Origin: Aequorivita marisscotiae
GTDB taxonomy: Bacteria; Bacteroidota; Bacteroidia; Flavobacteriales; Flavobacteriaceae
Direction: 5' to 3'
DNA length: 64,000 nucleotides
NCBI RefSeq assembly: GCF_029814825.1
Contig: NZ_CP122379.1
Coordinates: forward strand, 310,001-374,000
A model generated the notes under the pieces. That model made no database searches. It was not told the origin of the DNA and was given only the letters and a program-made list of their open reading frames with translations. Below are positions 36,849-45,900 of the stretch, one piece after another. Position 1 is the first letter of the stretch, and every line of letters begins with the position of its first letter. The position numbers and the translations under genes are program-made.

Positions 36849-38909
36849 TCAATATTTTAGTATTTCAAGTATCTTCTTCTTCACTTTTTCCGTGGAAGGT
36901 ATCATCGTTTCCTCCAATGTGGAATTAAGTGGAATTGCAGGCATATTTTCTGAACCAATGAGCATCACCGGCGCATCAAGTTGCTGAAAACATTCTTCTT
37001 GAATTCTTCCCTGCAAACCGCGTGAAAATCCGTTGTCGGAAGGTTCTTCGGTTACAACCAAACATTTTCCGCATTTCTTAACCGATTTAAAAACCGTTTC
37101 ATAATCCAAAGGATGCAGTGTTCTAAGGTCAACAACTTCAATTTTATCCTGCATTCCAAGTTCTTCGGAAGCGTTCATTGCCCAGTGCACGCCCATTCCG
37201 TAGGTTATTATAGAAAGTGTTTCCTCTTCTTCCTGTTTCCAGATTTCCTGCAAAACCCAAGCTTTTCCAAAAGGCAAAACATAATCTTCTGCAGGCATTA
37301 TAGACGTTGCGCCCTTTGTTCCCTTCACCTTACTCCAATACAAGCCTTTATGTTCAAAAATCACAACAGGATTTGGGTCGTAATAGGCCGCTTTTAGCAG
37401 ACCTTTTAAATCGGCACCGTTACTCGGATACGCAATTTTTAATCCACGAATATTAGTCACCACACTTTCCACGGAAGAGGAATGGTACGGGCCACCACTG
37501 CCGTAAGCGCCAATAGGCACACGTAAAATCATTGAAACCGGCCATTTTCCGTTTGAAAGATAACAGCTTCGGGAAACTTCAGTAAAAAGTTGATTGAGCC
37601 CTGGCCAAATATAATCGGCAAACTGAACTTCTACAATTGGTTTTAAGCCAACAGCGCTCATTCCCACGGTTGAACCTACGATAAATGCCTCTTGAATTGG
37701 CGTATTAAAAACACGATTGTCGCCAAATTTTTGTGCCAAAGTAGCCGCTTCGCGAAACACGCCACCCAAACGTGCGCCCACATCCTGACCATACAATAAA
37801 CATTCCTTGTGTTTCCGCATCAATTCCTCAATGGCAAAAAGTGCACAATCTACCATCACCACTTTTTCGCCTCCTTTAGGGGATCGTTCACCCTTTTCTT
37901 CGGTAATTTCCGTTGGAGCAAAATCGTGCGTAAAAAGATCTTCGGGTTTTGGATCTTCAGCATTTAACGCCCTTTCCAAAGATTCTTTGATTTCGATTTT
38001 GATGTCGGCTTCTATTTCTGAAAGTTCTTTGTCATTAAAACCATTATCCAATAACAATTTTTTCAATTTTGGATACGGATCACGACTTCGCGCTTCCTCC
38101 AAATCATCGCGATAAAACTCCATCCGAACGCCAGAAGTATGATGGTTCAATAGCGGAACTTTTGCGTGAACCAAAAATGGTCTGCGCTCTTCCCGAATTT
38201 TTGAAATTACATTCTGAATTGTATTATAACTTTCCTCAAAATCAGCCCCATCAATTGAAATTGCTTCTAATCCGTGAAATCCCTTTGCGTATTCTGCGGC
38301 ATTCTGGGCTCTTGTTTCCGCAGCATTAGCCGAAATATCCCACTCGTTGTCCTGTACTAAATAAAGAATGGGCAGCTTCTTTAAAACTGCCATTTGAAAG
38401 GCTTCAGCAACTTCGCCTTCTGTAACCGAGGCATCACCTAAACTACAAACCACAATGGGCAATTCTGAATTCTGAATTCCGAATTCTGAATTCATTGATT
38501 CCTTATACCAAAACCCCATTGCAACACCCGTAGCTGGAATAGCCTGCATTCCCGTTGCAGAACTTTGATGTGGAATTTTTGGTTTATCATCATCTTTCAA
38601 ACTTGGATGACTATAATAGGTTCTTCCGCCCGAAAAGGGATCGTCTTTTTTTGCCAAAACCTGGAGCATAAGCTCATACGGTTTCATTCCAATGGAAAGC
38701 AACATAGAATCATCACGATAATACGGAAATGCGTAATCCTGCGGCAACAGCTGCATTCCCAGGGCTATTTGAATTACCTCATGACCCCGCGAAGTTGCGT
38801 GCACGTATTTTGAAACGGTTTTAAAATTTTCCTCATAAATCTCTGTCATCGCTTTTGCGGTGACGAGGTTTTTAAAGGCTTTTTTTAATATATCTTTTTT
38901 AATTTTCAT
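36849..38909 (-). CDS. 2-oxoacid dehydrogenase E1, fused alpha and beta subunits
   Basis: A 686-residue fusion. The alpha part (about 1-330) carries the thiamine diphosphate motif (CSLGDASVTEGEVAEAF followed by QDNEWDISANA); the beta part (about 355-686) has LYGQDVGARLGGVFREAATL and ends PSTEKVKKKILEI. It is the E1 of a branched-chain or similar 2-oxoacid dehydrogenase complex and works with the E2 upstream. ATG 38909 was chosen over a GTG at 38942, which lies in an inverted-repeat arm. Two repeats are read in frame: one giving MNSEFGIQNSELP (38461-38493) and one giving ERSPKGGEK (37868-37893). Confidence 0.9.
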   Translation of the reverse strand: MKIKKDILKKAFKNLVTAKAMTEIYEENFKTVSKYVHATSRGHEVIQIALGMQLLPQDYAFPYYRDDSMLLSIGMKPYELMLQVLAKKDDPFSGGRTYYSHPSLKDDDKPKIPHQSSATGMQAIPATGVAMGFWYKESMNSEFGIQNSELPIVVCSLGDASVTEGEVAEAFQMAVLKKLPILYLVQDNEWDISANAAETRAQNAAEYAKGFHGLEAISIDGADFEESYNTIQNVISKIREERRPFLVHAKVPLLNHHTSGVRMEFYRDDLEEARSRDPYPKLKKLLLDNGFNDKELSEIEADIKIEIKESLERALNAEDPKPEDLFTHDFAPTEITEEKGERSPKGGEKVVMVDCALFAIEELMRKHKECLLYGQDVGARLGGVFREAATLAQKFGDNRVFNTPIQEAFIVGSTVGMSAVGLKPIVEVQFADYIWPGLNQLFTEVSRSCYLSNGKWPVSMILRVPIGAYGSGGPYHSSSVESVVTNIRGLKIAYPSNGADLKGLLKAAYYDPNPVVIFEHKGLYWSKVKGTKGATSIMPAEDYVLPFGKAWVLQEIWKQEEEETLSIITYGMGVHWAMNASEELGMQDKIEVVDLRTLHPLDYETVFKSVKKCGKCLVVTEEPSDNGFSRGLQGRIQEECFQQLDAPVMLIGSENMPAIPLNSTLEETMIPSTEKVKKKILEILKY
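37868..37893. repeat. CTCCTTTAGGGGA-type repeat inside the E1 gene
   Basis: GCCTCCTTTAGGGGATCG in the linker between the alpha and beta halves of the fused E1, translated as ERSPKGGE. It resembles the G/C-rich hairpin repeats at 56020 and 57665 but is less symmetrical. Confidence 0.45.
38461..38493. repeat. AATTCTGAATTC repeat inside the E1 gene
   Basis: Four alternating units of AATTCTG and AATTCCG type form a palindromic tract, read in frame on the minus strand as NSEFGIQNSEL. It is inserted just before the thiamine motif of the alpha subunit. Confidence 0.7.
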
Positions 38910-38920
38910 CTTTAGATTTT

Positions 38921-39049
38921 GACGTTTTTGAATCACGACCACTTGCTTCGCTCGTTATACGAACCACGACGGTTGGAATCACAACTTTTAAACGTCGTTT
39001 TTCGTGCAGTATGCCAAGTGAACGATTGTGGTTCAAAACGTCCTTTTCA
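38921..39049. repeat. Left arm of S23 element a
   Basis: GACGTTTTTGAATCACGACC at 38921 is the inverse of the outer end of the right arm (GACGTTTTGAACCACGATCG on the minus strand). The segment 39001-39049 is also a direct repeat of 39478-39526 (42 of 49 positions identical). The element therefore has both inverted and direct arm copies around its ORF. Confidence 0.75.
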
Positions 39050-39050
39050 T

Positions 39051-39416
39051 TTAATTATTCGGATCTAATGTATCTATAAAATTTGATATTTTACTTTGTA
39101 ATGCTTGTACCTTATCTTCCAATCTCAAAAATAATTCTTTCGAAATAAAATTTTGACGAGCGCAAACCATCAACTGTGTTTCCCATTCAAAAGCTGAACC
39201 AAGGCTGTTTTCAAGAAAATTCAAAAAATGTCTATCTGTTCTTTTGCTCGAACCTTCAGAAATGTTTGAAGCAATGGAAACCGAACAACAATTCATTTGT
39301 GTTCGCAAACCGTATCTTTCATAATCTGGTAAAGTTGCCGTGAGTAAATAATTTTTATCAATTAACTCCATTGCCAGTAACCATATTTGCAATTTCTTAA
39401 AATTATGTCTTCTCAT
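39051..39416 (-). CDS. S23-type four-helix-bundle protein (element a)
   Basis: A 121-residue helical protein of the 23S rRNA intervening-sequence (S23) family: FKKLQIWLLAMELIDKNY, then YGLRTQMNCCSVSIASNISEGSSKR, the family signature, and FLENSLGSAFEWETQLMVC. It lies between E2 and E1 genes of an enzyme complex, where no such protein is needed. Repeats flank it on both sides. The family shares its fold with Avd of diversity-generating retroelements; its own function is unknown. Confidence 0.88.
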   Translation of the reverse strand: MRRHNFKKLQIWLLAMELIDKNYLLTATLPDYERYGLRTQMNCCSVSIASNISEGSSKRTDRHFLNFLENSLGSAFEWETQLMVCARQNFISKELFLRLEDKVQALQSKISNFIDTLDPNN

Positions 39417-39430
39417 ATATTAATTTTTTG

Positions 39431-39526
39431 AAACACGCCCTACGACTGTTTGATTCACAATTTTTAAAACTTGTGATTCGTGCAGTGAGCACAGCGAACG
39501 ATCGTGGTTCAAAACGTCTTTTTCAC
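39431..39526. repeat. Right arm of S23 element a
   Basis: It holds the second copy of the direct repeat (39478-39526) and the inverse of the left outer arm (39481-39519). It overlaps the last codons and stop of the E2 gene (39509), which end DVKKTF. Confidence 0.75.
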
Positions 39527-40819
39527 ATCAAACTGTTCCATATAATCGGCAATTCTTCGTAAAAAAGAACCTGCCAGATAACCATCTACTATTCGGTGGT
39601 CAAAGGAAAGTGAAAGGTACATCATTTGGCGGATTTCAATCGTATCGCCTTCTTCTCTTTCCATTACTTCGGCGCGTTTTTTAATAATTCCAGTTGCCAA
39701 AATTGCGGCTTCGGGTTGGTTGATTATGGGTGTACCCATTAAACTGCCAAAAGTTCCCACATTGCTAATTGTAAAGGTGCTGCCTTTGGTTTCATCGGCC
39801 TTTAATTTATTATCACGGGCTTTTCCAACCAATTCATTTGTCGCAGTAGCCAATTCATTTAAATTCTTTTTATCGGCGTTTTTAACAACGGGCACGATTA
39901 AGTTTCCCGATGGAAGTGCAGTTGCCATCCCAATATTTATTTCGTCTTTTACAATAATGTTTCTCCCATCCAAGGTAGAATTAATCATTGGAAAATCCTG
40001 GATGGCCTTCGCAACACATTCAATAAAAAGCGGGGTAAATGTTAGTTTTTCGTTGTATTTTTTTTGAAATGCAACTTTATTTTTATTTCGCCACTGAACC
40101 ATTTCGGTTAAATCAGCTTCCACATAAGCTGTAACGTGTGGCGATGTATGTTTCGAAAAAACCATATGATCCGAAATCATTTGGCGCATACGGTCCATTT
40201 CTACGATTTTGCCTTTTCCTTTGTCGAATTTTAAATCTGGAACCTGAAATCCTGAAACTTCCGGAACAGCTTGCGCAAATTGAAACGGGCGTCCATTTTC
40301 CAAATAATTTGAAACATCACTTTTTCGTAATCGGCCATCTTTTCCAGTACCTGAAATTCGGGCCAATTCTTCGTAGCTGATATGATTTTTACGGGCAATG
40401 GCATCAACCAAAGGTGAGATGAAAACATTTTCGTTTACTTTAAAAGAATTTGAAGATGCCGATGGAATTGGTTTTGAAGTTAAAGTCCCCCTCTGCCCTG
40501 CGGGCATCTCCCCCGTGGGGGGAGAAACAGGTGCTATTTTTTCAGAATTTGAAATGCTTTTTTTAGATTTCACGTTTTCTGAAAGCTCCAAAACAGCAAT
40601 CACTTCGCCAACGGGAACAACATCCTGCGCCTTAAATTTATGTTCCAGCATTTTTCCGGCAGCAGTAGCAGGTACTTCATTATCTACTTTATCGGTTGCA
40701 ACCTCCAAAAGAATATCGCCTTCCTCAAAAGAATCGCCCTCCTTAACCATCCAATTTATGATGGTTCCTTCGGTTATGCTCTCGCCCATTTTGGGCATTT
40801 TTAATTCTGTTTTTTGCAT
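39509..40819 (-). CDS. Dihydrolipoamide acyltransferase (E2)
   Basis: A 436-residue E2 with one lipoyl domain (residues about 3-78, lipoyl Lys in VATDKVDNEVPA), a linker, a peripheral-subunit-binding domain (about 130-165, SPLVDAIARKNHIS) and the catalytic domain with SFDHRIVDGYLAGSF (active His and Asp). It forms the core of the complex whose E1 is encoded next. The linker near residues 95-110 reads PPTGEMPAGQRG, encoded by a G/C-rich palindromic repeat (40486-40532). E3 is not in the window. Confidence 0.93.
   Translation of the reverse strand: MQKTELKMPKMGESITEGTIINWMVKEGDSFEEGDILLEVATDKVDNEVPATAAGKMLEHKFKAQDVVPVGEVIAVLELSENVKSKKSISNSEKIAPVSPPTGEMPAGQRGTLTSKPIPSASSNSFKVNENVFISPLVDAIARKNHISYEELARISGTGKDGRLRKSDVSNYLENGRPFQFAQAVPEVSGFQVPDLKFDKGKGKIVEMDRMRQMISDHMVFSKHTSPHVTAYVEADLTEMVQWRNKNKVAFQKKYNEKLTFTPLFIECVAKAIQDFPMINSTLDGRNIIVKDEINIGMATALPSGNLIVPVVKNADKKNLNELATATNELVGKARDNKLKADETKGSTFTISNVGTFGSLMGTPIINQPEAAILATGIIKKRAEVMEREEGDTIEIRQMMYLSLSFDHRIVDGYLAGSFLRRIADYMEQFDVKKTF
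40486..40532. repeat. G/C-rich palindromic repeat inside the E2 gene
   Basis: Two nested hairpins, TGCCCTGCGGGCA and CTCCCCCGTGGGGGGAG, read through in frame as PPTGEMPAGQRG. GC content is far above the surroundings. Confidence 0.75.
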
Positions 40820-40849
40820 TTTTTATAAATATCACACTGAGCAGTCTAT

Positions 40850-40867
40850 CCTGAGCGCAGTCGAAGG
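40850..40867. repeat. TCGACTGCGCTCG repeat, inverse copy
   Basis: CCTGAGCGCAGTCGAAGG in the 127-nt space between paaY and the E2 gene. It faces the copy at 40913-40945, so the pair forms a large inverted repeat. Confidence 0.7.
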
Positions 40868-40912
40868 CTGTCTAAGTGCTTTTGTGTACTAATCAAAATT
40901 TATCTTGACTAT

Positions 40913-40945
40913 GACCCCTCGACTGCGCTCGGGGAGACATTCGTC
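40913..40945. repeat. TCGACTGCGCTCG repeat next to paaY
   Basis: CCCCTCGACTGCGCTCGGGG within GACCCC...GAGACATTCGTC, ending 1 nt before the paaY stop codon. Confidence 0.75.
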
Positions 40946-40946
40946 A

Positions 40947-41552
40947 TTACTCTTGGTTCTTGATTCTAAATTCTTCCAAAGTTTTATAAAAATCTTCCTG
41001 AACGGGTCGGTTCTTCGGAATTTCCCGTAACGGTTCCACTTCCCGCAAACTTTCGTGGCAATCATTGGGTAATTGTTGGTACAATCTTGTTCCAGCTGTT
41101 TTCCATGCAATCATTTCATCTGAAATATCCTTTATAGCTTTTGCAGGATTACCAACTATTAATTTCCGTTTTGGAAATTTTGTTTCCGCTTTTACAAAAC
41201 TCATGGCACCAACAATACATTCATCTCCAATTTCGGCATCGTCCATAATTACGCTATTCATTCCAATCAAGCAGTTTCTGCCCAAATTTGCTCCGTGAAT
41301 TATGGCACCGTGGCCCACGTGCGCGCTTTCCTTCAACACAATACTTTTTCCGGGAAACATATGAATGGTACAATTTTCTTGCACATTCACGCCATCTTTG
41401 AGAATAATCTCACCCCAATCGCCGCGAATTGCCGCACCGGGACCGATATAGCAGTTTTTTCCAATAATCACATTGCCGGTTACCGCCGCCAACGGGTGGA
41501 CGAAACTGCTTTCGTGGATTACTGGAATATGGCCTTTGAAACTGTAGATCAT
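40947..41552 (-). CDS. paaY: PaaY-type left-handed beta-helix thioesterase
   Basis: A 201-residue hexapeptide-repeat protein. The left-handed beta-helix runs from about residue 10 to 150 (GNVIIGKNCYIGPGAAIRGDWGEI) with gamma-carbonic-anhydrase-like His ligands (ENCTIHMFPG, HVGHGAIIHG). The C-terminal helix AWKTAGTRLYQQLPNDC is typical of PaaY, which hydrolyses CoA thioesters that stall the phenylacetate pathway. It sits in the paa run. Confidence 0.88.
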   Translation of the reverse strand: MIYSFKGHIPVIHESSFVHPLAAVTGNVIIGKNCYIGPGAAIRGDWGEIILKDGVNVQENCTIHMFPGKSIVLKESAHVGHGAIIHGANLGRNCLIGMNSVIMDDAEIGDECIVGAMSFVKAETKFPKRKLIVGNPAKAIKDISDEMIAWKTAGTRLYQQLPNDCHESLREVEPLREIPKNRPVQEDFYKTLEEFRIKNQE

Positions 41553-41565
41553 TTTTTTAAATTAT

Positions 41566-41604
41566 ATGACAAAAAGATAAATGGACAAAAAGATTAAATG
41601 ACAG
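41566..41604. repeat. Left arm of S23 element b
   Basis: Two units of GACAAAAAGAT(A)AAATG type, the imperfect inverse of the right arm units (ATTTTATCCTTTCGTC). It lies just past the stop codon of the S23 ORF. Confidence 0.65.
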
Positions 41605-41607
41605 TTA

Positions 41608-41967
41608 TTAGTTCAATGTATTTTTAAAATTTGAAATCATTGCCTGCAATTTTTGTATTGTTTGTAAATTTTCTTCAAATGTAATATTGTCAATATATTG
41701 CAAATCATACGCACAAATTAATTGAGTTTCCCATTCAAATGAAGAACCCAATGCAGATTCTAAATACTGAATGAAATGTTTATCAGAATTTCTGGCAGAA
41801 CCCTCCGCAATATTTGAGGCGATAGAAATTGAACAACGCTGTAATTGATTAGAAAGACCATAAATTTCAGATTTAGGAAATTTGGAAGTAAAAATATAGG
41901 TTTCACTCACAAGCTTCCTAGCATTCTGCCATATTGCCAATTTTCTAAAATTATTCTTTAATGCCAT
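41608..41967 (-). CDS. S23-type four-helix-bundle protein (element b)
   Basis: A 119-residue S23-family protein: FRKLAIWQNARKLVSETY, YGLSNQLQRCSISIASNIAEGSARN and YLESALGSSFEWETQL. It is closely related to element a (same subfamily). It is inserted between paaY and the enoyl-CoA hydratase gene and is flanked by inverted repeats. Confidence 0.88.
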   Translation of the reverse strand: MALKNNFRKLAIWQNARKLVSETYIFTSKFPKSEIYGLSNQLQRCSISIASNIAEGSARNSDKHFIQYLESALGSSFEWETQLICAYDLQYIDNITFEENLQTIQKLQAMISNFKNTLN

Positions 41968-41978
41968 TTTAGGTTTTA

Positions 41979-42026
41979 TTATCCTTTTATCCTTTCGTCA
42001 TTTTATCCTTTCGTCTTTTATCATTT
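41979..42026. repeat. Right arm of S23 element b
   Basis: Tandem units TTTTATCCTTTCGTCA of about 16 nt, two to three copies, imperfectly inverse to 41566-41604. It lies just before the S23 start codon. Confidence 0.68.
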
Positions 42027-42044
42027 GATTCTTGGGGTTTCTAT

Positions 42045-42803
42045 CTAACTTTCACCAAACTTCTTTAATGTATGTTTCGTAAATTCCGAAAGCACCAATC
42101 TTCCGGAAATCACGGCACGTTCCGCAAGTAATTCATCCCAATTTTCTGTGCCGCTCCAAAATACTTTTTTCATTTCCGCCATCGCTTCTGGATTATAATT
42201 GCAAAGATTTTCAGCAAATTTTTGAACCGCTTCATCCAATTCCTCCAAAGAATCAAAAACCTGATTGTACAATCCTTTTTGGCGGGCCCATTCGGCGTCG
42301 TAAAAGGAATTTGCATCAATTGCAATTTGGCTGAAACCGCTTGTTCCCAATTTGCGTTCAACGGCAGGACCAACCACAAATGGGCCAATTCCCACATTTA
42401 ATTCGCTTAATTTAATTGCGGCAAATTTTGTGGCCATACAATAATCTGTAGCCGAAGCAACGCCTACGCCCCCGCCAACGGTTTTCCCTTGTATTCTTCC
42501 GATGATGAATTTTGGGCATTTTCGCATTGCGTTTATGACGTTTGCGAATCCACTGAAAAATACTTTTCCAGTTTCGGCATCATTAATACTTATAAGTTCA
42601 TTAAAGCTTGCGCCGGCACAAAAAGTTCTGTCGCCGCCACTTTTCAGGATGATAACTTTTACTTCGTCATTGTTACCAGCTTCAGTTATTGTATTTGCGA
42701 GTTTCGACAACAAATCTCCCGGCAAACTATTGTGTGCTGGATGGAAGAATTCGATGGTTGCAATTTTGTTTTCGGTTTTTATGTTTACGTATGGTTGTTC
42801 CAA
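42045..42803 (-). CDS. Enoyl-CoA hydratase/isomerase family protein
   Basis: A 252-residue crotonase-fold protein. The oxyanion segment GDRTFCAGASFNEL and the helix GKTVGGGVGVASATDYCMA are present. The first catalytic Glu (Glu144 of the mitochondrial enzyme) is replaced by Gly; the second is kept in SELNVGIG. This pattern resembles methylglutaconyl-CoA hydratases more than PaaF. In the paa run it could still act as the 2,3-dehydroadipyl-CoA hydratase, as no better PaaF is present. The start is TTG, 12 nt after the paaZ stop; no ATG is available. Confidence 0.8.
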   Translation of the reverse strand: MEQPYVNIKTENKIATIEFFHPAHNSLPGDLLSKLANTITEAGNNDEVKVIILKSGGDRTFCAGASFNELISINDAETGKVFFSGFANVINAMRKCPKFIIGRIQGKTVGGGVGVASATDYCMATKFAAIKLSELNVGIGPFVVGPAVERKLGTSGFSQIAIDANSFYDAEWARQKGLYNQVFDSLEELDEAVQKFAENLCNYNPEAMAEMKKVFWSGTENWDELLAERAVISGRLVLSEFTKHTLKKFGES

Positions 42804-42815
42804 AATATTTTAAAT

Positions 42816-45311
42816 TTAAATTATTCCAAACTGTTCAAAATGATGGTTCAAATGTTTTCGCTCCAGTAAATACCACTCGTAGCGATTCATTTCGCCAAAA
42901 ACCAGATTGTTCAATTTGGCATCGGGATTTTCTTTGAAATAGTTTTTATATGCTTCCCGTTCTTCCAGAAATTTCTCTTTCGCCGTTGCTAAATCGGGAT
43001 GTTTCAGTTTATCTAAAGTATCTTTTTCCAATTGCGGAAAATTCGAGTTTCGCGGAAATTTATCGTAATTGTAAAGGCTCGCGTGTACTTTTTCCAAAAT
43101 CTTTTCTGGCGTCGCAACTTCAAAATCCTGAATTTTTCCCGAAGCAATTTTATAGGTATATTCCAAATGTTCCAACATATGTTGGGGCGTCATAATGCCC
43201 CACTTGGGCTTGGAATCTTCGGATAATTTATTCAACGATTCCTGAATTTTTTCATCGGTCATTTCAACAAAGGTTTCTTGCTTCTTTTGAACCATGGTGA
43301 GAATTGTAGCCAAAGCAACCAATTCATCTTCAGCATCAAAAACCTCCACAAACCATTTTACGATTCCGCTGGGGTGTTCAGCCGAAGCTACGTCGCGATC
43401 TACTTTTTGCTTGCACGTTAACCGTACATAAATTGTATCGTTATGATATAGCGGGCGCAAAAAACGACAGTCTTCCAAGCCGTAATTTGCTGCAACCGGC
43501 CCTTTGTTCGGATAAACGAAAAGTCCCGCTGCCGCCGCGATGATAAAATATCCGTGAGCAGTGCGCTTTTCAAAAATACTTCCGTCGAGCGAGGTGATAT
43601 CCGTATGTGCATAAAAATGATCCCACGTAAGATTTGCAAAACTTATAATATCTGAATCCGTTAACGTGCGCTTGTGTGTTTTTAGCGACATTCCGGGTTT
43701 TATATCTTCCCAGTGATATTTAAAGGGGTGCTGTTCTGCCTCTTTATATTTGGCATTTGCTTGATAAATTCCGGTGATTTCGGTTAAGGTAGTTGGCGAA
43801 CCTTGAATTGCAGTTCGTTGCAAATAATGCTTTATTCCGCGCATTCCGCCCATTTCCTCACCGCCACCCGCACGTCCCGGACCGCCATGGACCAAACTTG
43901 GCAATGGCGAACCGTGGCCTGTACTTTCCTTGGCACTTTCGCGGTTTAACACCAAAATACGGCCGTGATGCGAAGCTGCATTAATTACATATTCCTTAGC
44001 AATATTGTCGTCGTTGGTTGCTATGGAAGAAACTAATGAACCTTTCCCCATTTGCGCCAAAGTAATGGCTTCATCTAAATTTTTGTACGGCATAATTGTG
44101 CTCACCGGTCCAAATGCTTCAGTTTCGTGAACCGACAAATTCTTAAACGGATTATCTTCACGAAGTAGAATAGGAGCCAAGAAAGCACCTTTTTTTGCAT
44201 CGGCGCCAATTACTTCTATTTTATCTAAATGGCCATAAACGATACTTGCAGTTTTTGACAATTCCTGCACACGCTCACGGACTTCTTTTACTTGATCTAA
44301 ACTTACCAAAGAGCCCATTCGCACTTCCTTTAAACGCGGATCGCCAATGGTTACTTTTGAAAGGGCCCTCCCAAGGGCAATTTGCACATCTTCAACTAAG
44401 TTTTCAGGAACGATTACACGACGGATGGCGGTACATTTTTGGCCGCATTTTACCGTCATTTCATTTCGGACTTCTTTTATAAAGAGATCAAATTCGGGGG
44501 TTCCGGGTTTAGCATCTTCACCTAAAACCGAAGCGTTTAAACTATCGGCTTCCATTGTAAATGGTACGGCTTCTTCAATAATTCTTTTATGCGATTTTAG
44601 CAATCTTCCCGTAGTTGCAGAACCTGTAAATGTAACCACATCCTGTGATTCAACACTGTCTAAGATAGTTCTAGCCGAACCTGTAATCAATTGCAAGGCG
44701 CCTTCGGGCAAAATTTTGGAAGCAATTATTTCACGAACTACGGCTTCAGTTAAAAAGGAAGTATTTGTAGCTGGTTTTACCACCGCTGGCACACCCGCCA
44801 TCCAGTTTACCGCACATTTTTCCAACATTCCCCAAACCGGGAAATTAAACGCATTTATATGAATGGCAACCCCGCGTTTTGGCACCATTATATGATGCGC
44901 CATAAAACGACCGCCTCTTGACAAATCTATAGGATCGCCTTCAACGTGGTAGGATTGGTTCGGAAATAATTTCCGAAGGGAAGCGTTGGCAAAAAGGTTG
45001 CCGAAACCGCCTTCAATATCGATCCAACTATCAACTTTTGTGGCGCCGGTTCGGTAGCTTATTTCATAAAAATCGGCTTTCTTTTTCACCAAATGCAGCG
45101 CTAAGGATTTTAACATATTTCCGCGCTCCTGAAACGTCATTTTCCGAAGTACCTCTCCTCCTTTTGTTCTTCCATATTGCAGGATTTCGGCAAAATCGAG
45201 ACCTTCGGTATCCGAAAGTGCAATGATTTCACCAGTAATGGCATCGTGCATTGGTACGCCTTCGCCTGTGCCAGTAACCCAAGTTCCGAGTATGTAGTTT
45301 TGTAATTTCAT
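42816..45311 (-). CDS. paaZ: PaaZ ring-opening enzyme fused to a DinB-like domain
   Basis: An 831-residue protein, about 150 longer than E. coli PaaZ (681). Residues 1-500 are the aldehyde dehydrogenase domain (Glu in [10 protein letters not shown], Cys in GQKCTAIRR), which oxidises the semialdehyde. Residues about 530-670 are the MaoC hydratase ([14 protein letters not shown]), which opens oxepin-CoA. The C-terminal 155 residues are extra: [49 protein letters not shown], matching the DUF1569/DinB-like four-helix fold with conserved His. Its role in PaaZ is unknown. Confidence 0.9.
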   Translation of the reverse strand: MKLQNYILGTWVTGTGEGVPMHDAITGEIIALSDTEGLDFAEILQYGRTKGGEVLRKMTFQERGNMLKSLALHLVKKKADFYEISYRTGATKVDSWIDIEGGFGNLFANASLRKLFPNQSYHVEGDPIDLSRGGRFMAHHIMVPKRGVAIHINAFNFPVWGMLEKCAVNWMAGVPAVVKPATNTSFLTEAVVREIIASKILPEGALQLITGSARTILDSVESQDVVTFTGSATTGRLLKSHKRIIEEAVPFTMEADSLNASVLGEDAKPGTPEFDLFIKEVRNEMTVKCGQKCTAIRRVIVPENLVEDVQIALGRALSKVTIGDPRLKEVRMGSLVSLDQVKEVRERVQELSKTASIVYGHLDKIEVIGADAKKGAFLAPILLREDNPFKNLSVHETEAFGPVSTIMPYKNLDEAITLAQMGKGSLVSSIATNDDNIAKEYVINAASHHGRILVLNRESAKESTGHGSPLPSLVHGGPGRAGGGEEMGGMRGIKHYLQRTAIQGSPTTLTEITGIYQANAKYKEAEQHPFKYHWEDIKPGMSLKTHKRTLTDSDIISFANLTWDHFYAHTDITSLDGSIFEKRTAHGYFIIAAAAGLFVYPNKGPVAANYGLEDCRFLRPLYHNDTIYVRLTCKQKVDRDVASAEHPSGIVKWFVEVFDAEDELVALATILTMVQKKQETFVEMTDEKIQESLNKLSEDSKPKWGIMTPQHMLEHLEYTYKIASGKIQDFEVATPEKILEKVHASLYNYDKFPRNSNFPQLEKDTLDKLKHPDLATAKEKFLEEREAYKNYFKENPDAKLNNLVFGEMNRYEWYLLERKHLNHHFEQFGII

Positions 45312-45322
45312 ATAATTGAAAA

Positions 45323-45655
45323 CTAATATTTTAATAAATCGTTTAGAGTGTTTTTAATTTCAGAAATATAAGCTTTGTCAATATAACCAACCTTCTTTTT
45401 GAAACGTTCCTTCGAGATTGACCGAACATGAAAAACCATTACTTCCGAAATTGAAGTGAGTCCATTTTCGGGGTTAGGCCGTAAGATTGGGTTGCCTTTA
45501 AAATGATGTACAGACGAGGATAACGGACAAACAATTATGACATCGAGATGCATATTTAGTGCATTTCCACTAATAATTACGGCGGGTCTGTTGCCAGATT
45601 GCTCGCTACCTTTTACAGGGTCAAAATATACATTCCAGATTTCTCCCTGTCTCAT
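45323..45655 (-). CDS. MazF/PemK-type toxin
   Basis: A 110-residue endoribonuclease-type toxin: MRQGEIWNVYFDPVKGSEQSGNRPAVIISG is the typical MazF start (Arg and Pro in the RPAVIIS strand), then HLDVIIVCPLSSSVHHFKGN. It would cut mRNA. It overlaps the antitoxin by 4 nt (ATGA), the common TA arrangement. It is 11 nt upstream of the paaZ start, so it is embedded in the paa run. Confidence 0.88.
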   Translation of the reverse strand: MRQGEIWNVYFDPVKGSEQSGNRPAVIISGNALNMHLDVIIVCPLSSSVHHFKGNPILRPNPENGLTSISEVMVFHVRSISKERFKKKVGYIDKAYISEIKNTLNDLLKY

Positions 45656-45897
45656 TTTTCGTCATATTCCTGAAGCATCCTGAAATAGTCTGCAATTCCT
45701 TCCTCTGCCATTGCCATTACCTCTTTATCCTGCGAAGCACGTTTAAAAGACTTAATATATTGAGCTTTATTAAGTTCATCGAGGTATAGCTGTAAAGCCT
45801 TTTCGATAATTCTATTCTTCGGCATTTTAAGCTCTTTGGCCATTTTCGAAAGATTTTCGAGAAGATCGTCCGGTAAAGATGATGTGAATGTTGCCAT
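45652..45897 (-). CDS. Ribbon-helix-helix antitoxin
   Basis: An 81-residue protein starting MATFTSSLPDDLLENLSKMA, with an RHH DNA-binding N terminus (FTSSLPDDLLENLSKMAKELKMPKNRIIEKAL pattern) and an acidic C-terminal toxin-binding tail. An in-frame ATG at 45915 would add six residues but lies inside a perfect palindrome that is a likely operator, so 45897 is preferred. Confidence 0.82.
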   Translation of the reverse strand: MATFTSSLPDDLLENLSKMAKELKMPKNRIIEKALQLYLDELNKAQYIKSFKRASQDKEVMAMAEEGIADYFRMLQEYDEK

Positions 45898-45900
45898 AAT

